From positions 186,001 to 250,000 of the forward strand of contig NZ_FUWJ01000005.1 of the NCBI RefSeq assembly GCF_900167455.1: DNA of 64,000 nt, written 5' to 3'. Under the pieces are notes generated by a model, which was not told where the DNA came from, ran no database searches, and worked only from the letters and a program-made list of their open reading frames with translations. Positions 1-9,567 of this stretch are shown here, one piece after another. The first letter of the stretch is position 1. Each line of letters begins with the position of its first letter. The DNA is from Enhydrobacter aerosaccus. GTDB taxonomy: Bacteria; Pseudomonadota; Alphaproteobacteria; Reyranellales; Reyranellaceae. Made by a program: the position numbers and the translations under genes.

Positions 1-2
1 CG

Positions 3-1316
3 CGTGGCCATGCCTTGCGGGACAACTGCCCGCGCAAGAGTCATGGCGAATGGACAGCCCCGACCGACCGCCGCGATCCGATTGCGATCCTGATCGAGCA
101 GGGCCAGACGCGCCTGCAGGATCTGCTGCCCTTGCGCTACGCGCGCATGACTGCGTCACCCTTTGCCTTCCTGCGCGGCGCCGCCGCCGTGATGGCCGCC
201 GATCTGGCGGCCACACCGGCGACGGGTCTGCCAGTCCAGGCGGCGGGAGATTGCCACTGCCTGAACTTCGGTGGCTTCGCCACGCCCGAGCGTCGACTCG
301 CCTTCGACATCAACGACTTCGACGAAACGGCGGTGGCCCCCTGGGAGTGGGATGTGAAGCGCCTTGCCGCCAGCTTTGCCGTTGCCGGCCACGGACTGCT
401 CGACAAGGACGGACGGCGCGACCTTGCCGTCGCCTGCGCCCAGGCCTATCGCGAGACGATGACGGCGGTCGCCGCGATGCCGGTGCTCGACGCCTGGTAT
501 CTGGCGACCACGATGGACGACAAGGAAGTGGCCGCCTCGATCGGCGTCAATGCCCACACGCTCGAGAAGGCTGGCAATGCGCTGAAGCATGCCGTGGCGA
601 TGATCTCGCTCAAGCATAGCGGCGGCCCCACTCCCCGCATCGACGATCAGCCGCCGCTCGTCTACCACGCACCGCCCGCCGAGGCAGACGCGTTCAAGGC
701 CGCCATCGAAACCAAGCTCGAGGACTACATCGCCTCCCTGATTCCCGAGCGGCGCACGCTACTGCGGCGCTATCGCCTGGCGGACGTCGCCTACAAGGTC
801 GTGGGCGTGGGCTCGGTCGGCACGTTCTGCGGCGTCATGTTGATGGTGTCAGGCGACGGCGAGGGACTCTATCTCCAGTTCAAGGAGGCGACGCAGTCGG
901 TGCTCGAGCCGTATGCGGGCCCTTGCCCGCATGCGCATCATGGCGAGCGTGTGGTGCGCGGCCAGCACCTGCTGCAGGCCGCCTCGGACATCTTCCTCGG
1001 CTTCACGACCGGTCCGACCGGACGCCACCTCTATATCCGCCAGCTGCGGGACGCCAAGGTCAAGCCCCAGGTCGAGGCCATGCCGCCGGGCCAGCTTCGC
1101 CGCTATGCCGCGATCTGCGGCGAGGTCCTGGCGCGCGCCCATGCCCGCACCGGCGACGCCGTGGTCCTCTCCGCCTATCTCGGCAAAAGCCCTGCCTTCG
1201 ACGAGGCCATTGGCGCCTTCGCCATGGCCTATGCCAAGCAGACGGAACTGGACCATGCGGCGCTGCTGGCGGCCGTCAAGGACGGCCGGGTGCCGGTGGC
1301 GGGACCGGAAACATGA
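3..1316 (+). CDS. DUF2252 family protein, 5' end cut by the window edge
   Basis: The reading frame is open to the left edge of the window, so the true start lies upstream; the first in-frame start-like codon (TTG at 15) falls inside the conserved N-terminal region (RKSHGEW). The protein matches the DUF2252 family: a motif with GDCHCLNFG, then FDINDFDE and a WEWDVKRLA segment, and a C-terminal [11 protein letters not shown] segment. These proteins have a kinase-like (aminoglycoside phosphotransferase-type) look, but no substrate is established. The gene ends 52 bases before moaA on the same strand. Family assignment is firm; function is unknown. Confidence 0.85.
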   Translation, partial: RGHALRDNCPRKSHGEWTAPTDRRDPIAILIEQGQTRLQDLLPLRYARMTASPFAFLRGAAAVMAADLAATPATGLPVQAAGDCHCLNFGGFATPERRLAFDINDFDETAVAPWEWDVKRLAASFAVAGHGLLDKDGRRDLAVACAQAYRETMTAVAAMPVLDAWYLATTMDDKEVAASIGVNAHTLEKAGNALKHAVAMISLKHSGGPTPRIDDQPPLVYHAPPAEADAFKAAIETKLEDYIASLIPERRTLLRRYRLADVAYKVVGVGSVGTFCGVMLMVSGDGEGLYLQFKEATQSVLEPYAGPCPHAHHGERVVRGQHLLQAASDIFLGFTTGPTGRHLYIRQLRDAKVKPQVEAMPPGQLRRYAAICGEVLARAHARTGDAVVLSAYLGKSPAFDEAIGAFAMAYAKQTELDHAALLAAVKDGRVPVAGPET

Positions 1317-1368
1317 GGTCCGCGTAGCCCTTGCAGCGCATAACGGTCATCCCCATTATCCGGCCGTC

Positions 1369-2361
1369 ATGATCGATCCTTTTGGCCGCCATATCACCTA
1401 TCTGCGCGTCTCCGTGACGGATCGTTGCGACTTCCGCTGCGTCTATTGCATGGCCGAGGACATGACGTTCCTGCCCAAGGCCGAGGTGCTGTCGCTGGAG
1501 GAACTCGAACGGCTGTGCACCGCCTTCGTCCGCCGGGGCGTCAGGAAGCTGCGCATGACCGGCGGCGAGCCGCTGGTGCGCAAGAACGTGATGTCCCTGT
1601 TCCGGGGACTCGGCCGGCATCTGGAGAGCGGCGCGCTCGAAGAGCTGACGCTGACCACCAACGGCAGCCAGCTGGCCAAATACGCCCGCGAACTCGCCGA
1701 TATCGGCGTGCGCCGCGTCAATGTCTCGATGGACACGCTCGATGCGACCAAGTTCCGCCAGATCACGCGCTGGGGCGATCTCGACCAGGTGATGCGCGGC
1801 CTCGACGCGGCCCAGCAGGCCGGCCTGCACATCAAGATCAACGCCGTCGCCCTGCGCGGCGTCAACGACATGGAGTTCGAGGAGCTGATCCGCTTCAGCC
1901 ACGGTCGCGGCATAGACCTCGTCCTGATCGAGGTCATGCCGATGGGCGAGATCGGCGGCGAGAACCGCCTCGATCAGTACCTGCCGCTGTCGCTGGCCCG
2001 CACCAATATCGCCCGGCATTTCACGCTCACCGAGACCGACTATCGGACCGGCGGCCCGGCCCGCTACTTCAAGGTCGAGGAAACCGGCGGACGATTGGGC
2101 TTCATCACGCCCCTCACCCATAACTTCTGCGAAAGCTGCAACCGCGTGCGCCTCACCTGCACCGGCACGCTCTATATGTGCCTGGGCCAGGAGGATGCCG
2201 CTGACCTGCGCGCGCCGCTGCGCGCCTCGGACAGCGACGAGCTGCTCGACAAGGCCATCGACGCGGCGATCGCGCGCAAGCCCAAGGGCCACGATTTCAT
2301 GATCGATCGTCGCCACACCGCGCCTGCAGTGCCTCGGCACATGAGCGTCACCGGCGGCTGA
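1369..2361 (+). CDS. moaA: GTP 3',8-cyclase MoaA (molybdenum cofactor step 1)
   Basis: This is a radical SAM enzyme that rearranges GTP to 3',8-cyclo-GTP, the first step of molybdopterin synthesis. The N-terminal cluster motif is CDFRCVYC (Cys20, Cys24, Cys27). The C-terminal second 4Fe-4S cluster uses CESC followed 13 residues later by another Cys (LYMCLG). The chain ends in the double glycine typical of MoaA (SVTGG). The ATG at 1369 (MIDPFGR) gives about 330 residues, the normal family length; a longer open frame upstream is discarded because it overlaps the DUF2252 gene. No other moa gene is adjacent, and eutB follows after 8 bases. Confidence 0.96.
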   Translation: MIDPFGRHITYLRVSVTDRCDFRCVYCMAEDMTFLPKAEVLSLEELERLCTAFVRRGVRKLRMTGGEPLVRKNVMSLFRGLGRHLESGALEELTLTTNGSQLAKYARELADIGVRRVNVSMDTLDATKFRQITRWGDLDQVMRGLDAAQQAGLHIKINAVALRGVNDMEFEELIRFSHGRGIDLVLIEVMPMGEIGGENRLDQYLPLSLARTNIARHFTLTETDYRTGGPARYFKVEETGGRLGFITPLTHNFCESCNRVRLTCTGTLYMCLGQEDAADLRAPLRASDSDELLDKAIDAAIARKPKGHDFMIDRRHTAPAVPRHMSVTGG

Positions 2362-2369
2362 CCGCGCCG

Positions 2370-3746
2370 ATGTACAGCGCGACCATCGGGGGCCATCGCT
2401 ACACCTTCGACACGCTTGCGACCCTGATGGCCAAGGCAACACCGCTGCGCAGCGGCGACGTGCTGGCAGGCCTGGCCGCCGGATCGGCGCAGGAACGCGT
2501 CGCGGCCCAGTATGCGCTCGCCGATCTGCCCCTGCGGACGTTTCTCTCCGACGCGGTGGTGCCGTACGAATCGGACGAGGTCACGCGGCTGATCATCGAC
2601 TCCCACGATGCAGGCGCCTTCGCGACCGTCGCGCATCTGACCGTCGGCGGCTTTCGCGACTGGCTGCTGTCGGACGACGCCACGTCCGACGCGCTGGCGG
2701 CGATCCGACCTGGCGTCACGCCGGAAATGGTGGCCGCGGTCAGCAAGCTCTGCCGCCTGCAGGACCTGCTGACGATTGCCGCCAAGTGCCATGTCGTCAC
2801 GCGCTTCCGCACCACCATCGGCCTGCCCGGACGGCTATCGGTGCGCTTGCAGCCAAATCACCCTTCCGACGATCCGGCCGGCATCGCCGCCAGCATCATG
2901 GATGGCTTGCTGCTCGGGGCCGGCGATGCGGTGATCGGCATCAATCCGGCGAGCGACAGTCCCGAGCGCACGCACCAACTGCTGTGCCTGCTGGAGGAGA
3001 TCCGGCTCAAGCTCGAGCTGCCGGCGCAGAGCTGCGTGCTGTCACATGTGACGACGACGCTCGAGCTGATCCGGCGCGGCTCGCCGGTCGATCTCGTCTT
3101 CCAGTCGATCGGCGGCACCGAGGCAACCAACCGCAGCTTCGGCATCGACCTCGCCCTGCTGGCGGAAGCGCACGCCGCCGGCCAGTCCCTTCGCCGCGGC
3201 ACGATCGGCAACAACCTGATGTACTTCGAGACCGGCCAGGGCAGCGCCCTGTCGGCCGAGGCGCATCACGGCGTCGACCAGCAGACCCTGGAGGCCCGCG
3301 CCTATGCCGTGGCTCGCCACTTCGATCCCCTGCTGGTCAATACGGTCGTCGGCTTCATCGGTCCGGAGTATCTGTTCGACGGCAAGCAGATCATCCGCGC
3401 CGGCCTCGAGGACCACTTCTGCGGCAAGCTCCTCGGCCTGCCGATGGGCTGCGATGTCTGCTACACCAACCATGCCGAGGCCGATCAGGACGACATGGAC
3501 GTGCTGCTGACCCTGCTGGCCAATGCCGGCGTCAATTTCGTCATGGGCGTGCCGGGCGCCGACGACATCATGCTCGGCTATCAAAGCACCTCGTTCCACG
3601 ATGTACTGGCTGTGCGCGAGCTAGTCGGTCGCCGGCCGGCGCCCGAATTCGAGGCCTGGCTCGAACGGCAAGGACTGCTGAACCCGCAGCGCAACATCCG
3701 TCCGGCCAGTCTGCCGGGCACGATGCGCAAGATGCTGGCCGGTTGA
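2370..3746 (+). CDS. eutB: Ethanolamine ammonia-lyase large subunit
   Basis: EutB is the catalytic TIM-barrel subunit of adenosylcobalamin-dependent ethanolamine ammonia-lyase, which splits ethanolamine into acetaldehyde and ammonia. The 458 residues carry family-typical stretches: an N-terminal ERVAAQYALADLPL region, VGINPA-like substrate loop (VIGINPASDS), SVGGTE-like segment (QSIGGTEATN), GLPMGCDVCYTNHAEAD and a final VNFVMGVPGADDIML. The gene starts 8 bases after moaA and is followed 9 bases later by eutC, so the three are probably co-transcribed. No microcompartment shell gene or EutA reactivase is nearby, which suggests the simple, shell-free use of ethanolamine as a nitrogen source. 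Confidence 0.95.
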   Translation: MYSATIGGHRYTFDTLATLMAKATPLRSGDVLAGLAAGSAQERVAAQYALADLPLRTFLSDAVVPYESDEVTRLIIDSHDAGAFATVAHLTVGGFRDWLLSDDATSDALAAIRPGVTPEMVAAVSKLCRLQDLLTIAAKCHVVTRFRTTIGLPGRLSVRLQPNHPSDDPAGIAASIMDGLLLGAGDAVIGINPASDSPERTHQLLCLLEEIRLKLELPAQSCVLSHVTTTLELIRRGSPVDLVFQSIGGTEATNRSFGIDLALLAEAHAAGQSLRRGTIGNNLMYFETGQGSALSAEAHHGVDQQTLEARAYAVARHFDPLLVNTVVGFIGPEYLFDGKQIIRAGLEDHFCGKLLGLPMGCDVCYTNHAEADQDDMDVLLTLLANAGVNFVMGVPGADDIMLGYQSTSFHDVLAVRELVGRRPAPEFEAWLERQGLLNPQRNIRPASLPGTMRKMLAG

Positions 3747-3755
3747 GGGGCGATC

Positions 3756-4589
3756 ATGATCGATCACCGACGGCAGGACGCATCCCCTTCCGCGGACCGG
3801 CTCGACCAGGAAATCTGGGATCGGGCCCGTCGATTCACGCCGGCCCGCATCAGCTTGACACGCAGCGGCGCCTCCCTGGCAACGGCTCCTCTCCTCGAGT
3901 TCCGGCTGGCCCATGCCATTGCCCGCGATGCCGTGCACGCGGCGCTGGAAGTGGCGGACCTGCGGCGCGCGCTCGAAGGGCTCGGCCTGCCGATCCTGAC
4001 GGTACCGAGCGCGGCCCAATCCCGGCGCGACTACCTGCTGCGGCCCGATCTCGGACGGCGCTTGTCGTCGGAAGGCGCCGATGCGCTCGCCCCTCACGCC
4101 GGATCTTACGACCTGGTCTTCGTGCTGGCCGATGGATTGTCCGCAACGGCAATCGCCCGACACGCGCTGCCGCTGCTGCAACAGGCCTTGCCTCTGGTGC
4201 AGGCCAGAAAATGGCGACTGGCGCCCCTGGTCATCGTCGAAAGGGGTCGCGTCGGCATCGGCGACAGGATCGCCAATCTGCTGGGCGCGCGCGCCGTGGT
4301 CGTGCTGATCGGCGAACGGCCCGGCCTGTCCGCACCCGACAGTCTCGGCCTCTACATGACCTGGCAGCCCGGACCTGGAACCACCGACGCCGATCGCAAC
4401 TGCATCTCGAACGTGCGGCCGGCCGGTCTCTCCTACGCCGATGCAGCCTATAGGCTGACGTACCTGCTGCAGCAGATGTTCGCCGTTGGCCATTCCGGCG
4501 TCAGGCTCAAGGACAACTCCTCCGATTCGGCCCTTCCCTCTCAGGCGGCGCTCAACCTGTCGAACCTGGAGTCGCCGTCGCGCTCTTGA
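3756..4589 (+). CDS. eutC: Ethanolamine ammonia-lyase small subunit
   Basis: EutC partners EutB and carries the lower part of the cobalamin-binding site. The 277-residue chain shows the family's FTPARISLTRSG motif near residue 30, a HAIARDAVHAAL helix, LVFVLADGLSATA in the middle, and a C-terminal ERPGLSAPDSLGLYMTW segment followed by NCISNVRPAGLSY. The length is that of the family. It lies directly downstream of eutB. Its 3' end overlaps the convergent EamA gene by 38 bases. Confidence 0.95.
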   Translation: MIDHRRQDASPSADRLDQEIWDRARRFTPARISLTRSGASLATAPLLEFRLAHAIARDAVHAALEVADLRRALEGLGLPILTVPSAAQSRRDYLLRPDLGRRLSSEGADALAPHAGSYDLVFVLADGLSATAIARHALPLLQQALPLVQARKWRLAPLVIVERGRVGIGDRIANLLGARAVVVLIGERPGLSAPDSLGLYMTWQPGPGTTDADRNCISNVRPAGLSYADAAYRLTYLLQQMFAVGHSGVRLKDNSSDSALPSQAALNLSNLESPSRS

Positions 4590-5493
4590 TGCGGGCGCGC
4601 CGAACGGCCTCGCGGTGGGAGATGTACATGGCGCTGCTGAAGATCACGGCGGCACCGACGAAAGTCCAGATATCGGGTTGCTGGCTGAACAGCACGAAGC
4701 CCAGCAGCGCGTTCCACAACAGCGACAGGAAGCCGATCGGCTGCAGCAGCGTGATGTCGGCCAGCTGGTAGCCGTTCTGCTGGCTGAGATGGCCAAGCGT
4801 GCCGCACAGGCCGGCGGCGACGAACCACAGGATGTCGGCCCAGGCTGGCGTTTCCCAGAACCACAGCGCCACGGGGGCGGCGAACATCACGATGGTGATG
4901 TTCTGCCAGATCACGATCGTATTGGCCGAGTCGGTTCGCGCCAGCGCCTTGGAGATCAGGTTGGAGGCCGAGAAGATCGGCGTGCTGGCCAGGATGCAGA
5001 GCGCACCGATGCCGATATCGCCGACACCGGGCCGGATGATGATCATCGCACCGGCAAAGCCCACCAGGACGGCGATCCAGCGCCGCAACCGCACGTCCTC
5101 GCCCAGGAACAGCGCGGCACCAATGGTGATGAAGATCGGCCCCGTGAAGCCGAGCGCCGTCACGCTCGCGAGCGTCGTCAGCGGCAGGCCGATGAACCAC
5201 AGGAACATGCCGGCGGTGTGCAGAGCCCCGCGCGAGACATGCAGCGCGAGCCGGTTGGTGCGCAGCGATCCGTACAGGCCCCGGCGCAGGACGATCGGCA
5301 GCAGGAACAGCGAGCCGAAGAAGTAGCGCAGGAACGACATCACATAGGAGTTGAGATGCTGCGCCGGAATGAGCGTGCACACGTTCAGCAGCGCAAACAG
5401 CACGCCCGACAGACCAACCCAGAGAATGCCGCGAAGATTGGGAGACAGTGCCCGCCAGCGGAGCACGAACGAAGACGTCAGGGAGGGAAACAC
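4552..5493 (-). CDS. EamA/DMT-family exporter
   Basis: This is a 313-residue inner-membrane protein with about ten hydrophobic helices arranged as two EamA repeats, as in drug/metabolite transporters. It contains a characteristic first repeat (GLPLTTLASVTALGFTGPIF) and, in the second, GTLGHLSQQNGYQLAD and LLQPIGFLSLLWNALLG. The substrate cannot be told from sequence. It is read toward eutC and overlaps its end. The start is the ATG at 5493, just ahead of a hydrophilic N terminus and the first helix. Confidence 0.88.
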   Translation of the reverse strand: MFPSLTSSFVLRWRALSPNLRGILWVGLSGVLFALLNVCTLIPAQHLNSYVMSFLRYFFGSLFLLPIVLRRGLYGSLRTNRLALHVSRGALHTAGMFLWFIGLPLTTLASVTALGFTGPIFITIGAALFLGEDVRLRRWIAVLVGFAGAMIIIRPGVGDIGIGALCILASTPIFSASNLISKALARTDSANTIVIWQNITIVMFAAPVALWFWETPAWADILWFVAAGLCGTLGHLSQQNGYQLADITLLQPIGFLSLLWNALLGFVLFSQQPDIWTFVGAAVIFSSAMYISHREAVRRARIKSATATPGSTG

Positions 5494-5586
5494 GCGGTGA
5501 CTATGTCACAGCCGCTGCATTGGCGCACGATGATCGATGCACAATGATCGACCTATGACGATCGATATCGATTTCGAATCGCGAGC

Positions 5587-6297
5587 TCAGGCGCTGTGCA
5601 GGACCTCGGCCGATGGCGCGACATCCTCGCCGCGCAGATGCGCCACACGCTCCATCAGCTCCTCGATATAGGGATCGATGATCCCCAGCGCGCGGGCATG
5701 CGCCGCCGTGTTGGCCAGATAGTCGCGACAAGCACCACGACGGCCTTCGGCGAAGGCGATGTGGTGCGCCTTGCGCTCCATCGACAGGTTTCCGCAATAC
5801 TGGCAGTGCGCCGTATCGACCTCGAAGGCCACGGCGGTAACGAGGCGGCCGTCGCGCAGGCGGGTCGGAATCCATTGCGGCCTGTAGACACCGGACAGCA
5901 TCTCCCGGTTCCACACAATGGCCAGTTCGCTGCGCACCTGGTGCGGCGCCAGGCGATAGGCAATGCCTTCGCAGCTCCCGCCTCGCTCCAGCGCCAGCAT
6001 GAGCCCCGGCAATTCCGGCGTGCCGCGCCCCATCGGGGTCCAGAAGCAGAAGGAACGATGCCAGCCTTCGACGCGGCACGGCGAGGCCTCGACATAGTCG
6101 ATCGCCGGGTTCCACATCAGCGACCCGTAGGCGAACACCCAGGCATCGTCGTCGGGCCCGAAGCGCTCGAGCGCCTCGTTCAGGCTTGCCGCCCGCTCTT
6201 CCGCCGTCAGGAAGAAATCATAGCCGGCGGCGCGCGCATCGGCGACGATCTGCTCGATACGCTCGTGGCTCAGCTCTTCACGTTTCAGCAACGCCAT
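5587..6297 (-). CDS. ChaC-like gamma-glutamylcyclotransferase
   Basis: ChaC proteins cleave glutathione to 5-oxoproline and Cys-Gly in the cytosol. The 236-residue chain has the fold's signature WVFAYGSLMWNP near residue 50, followed by a conserved RVEGWHRSFCFW and an RGTPELPGLMLALE stretch; the latter is typical of the ChaC branch. A YIEELMERVAHL helix closes the domain. It is on the minus strand directly downstream of a MaoC-type gene (22 bases apart), so the two may share a transcript. Assignment to family is firm; physiological role in this host is inferred. Confidence 0.9.
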   Translation of the reverse strand: MALLKREELSHERIEQIVADARAAGYDFFLTAEERAASLNEALERFGPDDDAWVFAYGSLMWNPAIDYVEASPCRVEGWHRSFCFWTPMGRGTPELPGLMLALERGGSCEGIAYRLAPHQVRSELAIVWNREMLSGVYRPQWIPTRLRDGRLVTAVAFEVDTAHCQYCGNLSMERKAHHIAFAEGRRGACRDYLANTAAHARALGIIDPYIEELMERVAHLRGEDVAPSAEVLHSA

Positions 6298-6319
6298 GGG
6301 GTCACGCGACAGAAGGAAG

Positions 6320-6787
6320 TTACAGGCCGTAGACGATGGACATGGTCTCGGCCACGCAGGCGGGCCGCTCCTGTCCTTCGATCTCGATCGTCATCTGATT
6401 GGTCAGCCGCACGCCACCGCCGGCCATCGGATCCGCGGCCAACAGCTTGGCCCGCGCCCTGACCCGCGAACCGGCCGGAACCGGGCTGGTAAAGCGGACC
6501 TTGTTGCAACCGTAGTTGATGCCGTTGCGCACGTTGTTGATGTGTGAAATCTGATGATTGAGCATCGGGATGAGCGACAGCGTCAGGAAGCCATGGGCGA
6601 TGGTCTTGCCACCCGGCATTTCCTTCTTGGCCCGCTCGACATCGACATGGATCCACTGATGGTCTCCGGTCGCATCGGCAAAGCGGTTGATGCGGTCCTG
6701 TGTAACTTCAACCCAATCGCTGACGCCGATTTCCTGTCCCACATACTTGTGCATTTCATTGGGGTGGGCGAACTCCCGTTTTGCCAT
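6320..6787 (-). CDS. MaoC-family hydratase (R-specific enoyl-CoA hydratase-like)
   Basis: This is a 155-residue single hot-dog domain protein. The catalytic hydratase-2 motif is visible as FADATGDHQWIHVD (Asp and His), followed by GGKTIAHGFLTLSLIP, the usual conserved segment. Such proteins hydrate (R)-enoyl-CoA intermediates in fatty-acid or branched-chain oxidation. The start ATG at 6787 follows a 229-base gap that it shares with the divergent enoyl-CoA hydratase gene, so one intergenic region may control both acyl-CoA enzymes. Confidence 0.9.
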   Translation of the reverse strand: MAKREFAHPNEMHKYVGQEIGVSDWVEVTQDRINRFADATGDHQWIHVDVERAKKEMPGGKTIAHGFLTLSLIPMLNHQISHINNVRNGINYGCNKVRFTSPVPAGSRVRARAKLLAADPMAGGGVRLTNQMTIEIEGQERPACVAETMSIVYGL

Positions 6788-6932
6788 TTCCTACCTCGGT
6801 CCGTCTTTTTTCCTAGATTGAGCAACATAACACAGGATCACTCCCCTCGCGGCCGAATTTCCGCCGGAGCAACGTTTCGGACGAGACTGTAGCCAAAAAC
6901 CAGACCGCCTCATTCAGTTCATCGGGTGACAA

Positions 6933-6961
6933 TTGTAGCGCTGCAGTTCCATTTGTATCGT
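6933..6961 (+). promoter_or_regulatory. Possible promoter of the 7017 enoyl-CoA hydratase gene
   Basis: In the 229-base divergent gap a TTGTAG hexamer (6933-6938) and TATCGT (6956-6961) are separated by 17 bases, about 55 bases before the ATG at 7017, which has a good ribosome site (CAGGAGG). The match to a housekeeping promoter is modest. The rest of the gap shows no repeat or RNA structure that I can support. Confidence 0.25.
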
Positions 6962-7016
6962 TACGCGGATTTTCCCGTAATGCGATCCACAAAAACGCAC
7001 AGGAGGATGCCCAGCA

Positions 7017-7838
7017 ATGCGATTTGAAACGGTGCTCTACGACGTCGAGGAGTCGATCTGCACGATCACCCTCAATCGTCCCGAGAAGCTCAATGCCTGG
7101 ACGCGCCAGATGCATCTCGACCTGAAGGAGGCAATGCATGCGGCTGGAAGCGATCCCGACGTGCGCGTCATTATTCTCACCGGCGCCGGGCGTGGCTTCT
7201 GTGCCGGGGCCGACATGAGCGGCCTCCAGGCGATCGGTGCCGGCGGCTCTGCGGATCGCAGCGCCAAAGCAGCAGGTGACCTGGCCGGCGGCAGTACGCT
7301 TGCTGATTTCCGGATGAACTATTCCTATTTCCCGGCCATCCCCAAGCTCATTATTGCAGCCATCAATGGTCCCGCCGCTGGGCTGGGTTTTGTCATTCCA
7401 CTCTATGCCGACATGCGCTTTGCCGCCGAATCGGCCGTCTTCACGACGGCGTTCGCCCAGCGCGGACTGATTGCCGAGCATGGCGTCAGCTGGCTGTTGC
7501 CACGGCTGGTCGGCCTGCCGGCCGCCCTCGACCTCCTGTGCTCGGCCCGTAAGTTCCGGGCCCCCGAAGCCTTGTCCCTCGGACTGGTGAACCGGGTGGT
7601 ACCCGACGACAGGTTGATGGCCGAGACGCGGACCTACGCCCGTCTGATCGCCGATACGGTGTCGCCGCGCTCGGTCGGCGTCATGAAGCGCCAGCTCTGG
7701 GAGGCACAGTTCCAGACCCTGGCCAAGGCCACCGTCCAGGCCAACCACGAGATGGAACTCTCGTTCCAGACCGCCGACTTCAAGGAAGGCGTGGCGCACT
7801 TCCTGGAAAAGCGCGCCCCGAAATTCACCGGCACGTGA
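7017..7838 (+). CDS. Enoyl-CoA hydratase/isomerase family protein
   Basis: This is a 273-residue crotonase-fold enzyme. The oxyanion-hole segments are GRGFCAGADMSG near residue 63 and AAINGPAAGLGF near residue 118, and the region around residue 140 reads FAQRGLIAEHG with a glutamate at the catalytic position. The start is supported by an AGGAGG-type ribosome site. The protein likely acts in beta-oxidation or a related acyl-CoA pathway. The chain length is normal. A small gene follows one base after the stop, suggesting coupled expression. Confidence 0.9.
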   Translation: MRFETVLYDVEESICTITLNRPEKLNAWTRQMHLDLKEAMHAAGSDPDVRVIILTGAGRGFCAGADMSGLQAIGAGGSADRSAKAAGDLAGGSTLADFRMNYSYFPAIPKLIIAAINGPAAGLGFVIPLYADMRFAAESAVFTTAFAQRGLIAEHGVSWLLPRLVGLPAALDLLCSARKFRAPEALSLGLVNRVVPDDRLMAETRTYARLIADTVSPRSVGVMKRQLWEAQFQTLAKATVQANHEMELSFQTADFKEGVAHFLEKRAPKFTGT

Positions 7839-7839
7839 G

Positions 7840-8262
7840 ATGGACCTGTCGCTGGAGATCGAACCGACGGGCTCGAACGAGCTGGCCTCCTGTCCGTGGT
7901 GCGGGCAAAGGAGCCGGACGGTTTGGGGCCACGTCTATGCCGACGACCTGCCGCGAGCGGCCTATTTCTTTCATTGGACGGTCGATCGCATTGCCGATCG
8001 CGGCGCCAGCATCAACGTGATCATCGGCGACTGGGGAGACGGAACCACGGCCGAGGACCGGATGGTCGTGGCCCTGGAATACAGGCGCCTCGAAACCGGT
8101 CCGGGAATGGGCGTCGTCGATACGACGACCCAAGGCAAGTCGAGGCCGGCAACGCGGGCCCTGAGGCGCGAAGAGGTCATCGGCACCGCACTCGCTGACG
8201 AGGTCTTCGCCATCGTCGATACCTGCCTCGGTTCTGACAGTCGTCTCGCCGAGCTGCTTTAG
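7840..8262 (+). CDS. Small unknown protein with a CPWCG motif
   Basis: This 140-residue protein is not one I recognise. It starts with ATG one base after the stop of the enoyl-CoA hydratase gene. Near residue 18 it has a CPWCG motif that resembles half a zinc ribbon or a thioredoxin-like pair, but no second CxxC is present. The remainder is mixed and soluble (INVIIGDWGDGTTAED), without membrane segments. Tight spacing makes it a likely operon partner of the upstream hydratase. No function is claimed. Confidence 0.6.
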   Translation: MDLSLEIEPTGSNELASCPWCGQRSRTVWGHVYADDLPRAAYFFHWTVDRIADRGASINVIIGDWGDGTTAEDRMVVALEYRRLETGPGMGVVDTTTQGKSRPATRALRREEVIGTALADEVFAIVDTCLGSDSRLAELL

Positions 8263-8274
8263 CTGGCTGCCGTG

Positions 8275-8326
8275 ACAGTCATCGACCCGGAACGGTTTCC
8301 GGCCCGCGGGCCGGTCCGGCGACTGT
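8275..8326. terminator. Nested inverted repeats between convergent genes
   Basis: Between the small unknown gene and argC, which converge, lies a perfect 16-base palindrome (8299-8314, CCGGCCCGCGGGCCGG). It sits inside a wider pair ACAGTC (8275-8280) and GACTGT (8321-8326). The transcript from either strand could fold into a strong hairpin. There is no T run, so a classical intrinsic terminator is uncertain. Confidence 0.4.
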
Positions 8327-8372
8327 CGTGTGCGTCGGCGTAAGCGGCTGGCCTTCTATGAGGCCAACACGC

Positions 8373-9350
8373 TCACGGCCACACAGGCGCGCCGTCCAGC
8401 CCCGCCGTTTCCGGCAGGCCGCAGATCAGGTTCGCGTTCTGCACCGCCTGACCGGCCGCGCCCTTGCCGAGATTGTCGACCACGCCCATCGCGATCACCA
8501 GGTTGCGCTCCGGGTCGGCCGCATAGCTGACGAAGGCGAGGTTCGAGCCGGTCGCCCACTTGGTCTGTGGTGGCTTGTCGGTCACGCGGACGAACGCCCG
8601 CCCGGCATAGAAGCGCCGGGCCGCGTCCAGGCATTGCTCCGTGGTGGCGCGGCCGCGGCAGTAGATGGTGGCGAGGACGCCGCGGGTCATTGGGATCAAG
8701 TGTGGCGTAAACACCAGCCCGGCTGCACTGCCGCCACTCAGCCGCTCGATCGTCTTGGCAATCTCGGGCATGTGGGTGTGCTTGAGCAGACCGTAGGGCA
8801 CCAGGTTCTCGTTGCTCTCGGCGTAGCCGAACCTGCTGTCGGCGCCGCCGCGGCCGGCGCCGGAGATGCCGGTCTTGACGTCGATCACGATGTTGCCGGG
8901 CTCGATCAGCTTGTTCACCAGCAGCGGCGCCAGCGCGTTCAGCGTCGCCGCGGGGTAGCAGCCGGGATTGGCGACGCGGGTCTGGCCCTCGATCTGGGTT
9001 GGCCAGACGTCGGCCAGGCCATACGCCCAACCGTCGACATAGCGGTGGTCGCCGCCGATATCGACGATCTTCACGTCCTTGGGCACGCGCGCCAACGCCT
9101 CGGCCGAAGCGCCCGTGGGCAGCGACGCGAACAGCACGTCGAGCTTCGGCAGAGTGGCGGGATCCCACTTCTCGATCACCAGCTCGGCCAGCCGGGCCGG
9201 CACGCCGGGGAAGCGGTCCACCAGCTTGCTGCCGGCGCTGCCTTCGCCCGCCGCGTAGACCAGTTCGAAAGACGGATGGCTCGCCACCAGGCGCATCGCC
9301 TCGCCGCCGCCAAAACCGCTGATCCCCACGATGCCGACGCGAATGCTCAT
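8373..9350 (-). CDS. argC: N-acetyl-gamma-glutamyl-phosphate reductase
   Basis: ArgC is the NADPH-dependent third step of arginine synthesis, reducing N-acetylglutamyl phosphate to the semialdehyde. The 325-residue protein begins with the nucleotide-binding loop (VGIVGISGFGGGEAMRL), has the catalytic cysteine in VANPGCYPAATLNAL near residue 130 and a GISGAGRGG segment after it. The later motif HTHMPEIAKTIERL contains the conserved histidine region of the family. Start is the ATG at 9350. No other arg gene adjoins. The 217 bases upstream (9351-9567) hold nothing that I can support. Confidence 0.95.
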   Translation of the reverse strand: MSIRVGIVGISGFGGGEAMRLVASHPSFELVYAAGEGSAGSKLVDRFPGVPARLAELVIEKWDPATLPKLDVLFASLPTGASAEALARVPKDVKIVDIGGDHRYVDGWAYGLADVWPTQIEGQTRVANPGCYPAATLNALAPLLVNKLIEPGNIVIDVKTGISGAGRGGADSRFGYAESNENLVPYGLLKHTHMPEIAKTIERLSGGSAAGLVFTPHLIPMTRGVLATIYCRGRATTEQCLDAARRFYAGRAFVRVTDKPPQTKWATGSNLAFVSYAADPERNLVIAMGVVDNLGKGAAGQAVQNANLICGLPETAGLDGAPVWP

Positions 9351-9567
9351 GGTGGTATCCTACTCCTGGAGAGACCGAGCCGGGCTAGTTGCGCAAGCCG
9401 TTGGGCATGTCAAGCAATCCAGTCCGTCCATCAGTTGCCGTTCCGAGCCGATCGAGTAGAGCTGCCTCCGGCCGCTTTGCGGGCGCGATGCCGGGCAGCT
9501 CCGACCGTGCAGGCTCAGCGAATGACGATCCGACCTCGGAGCGGGAGTTTCCCAGCACCCGGTCGAA

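Noticed and set aside
2340..2370. Cobalamin riboswitch before eutB
   Set aside because: Only 8 bases separate moaA and eutB, leaving no room.
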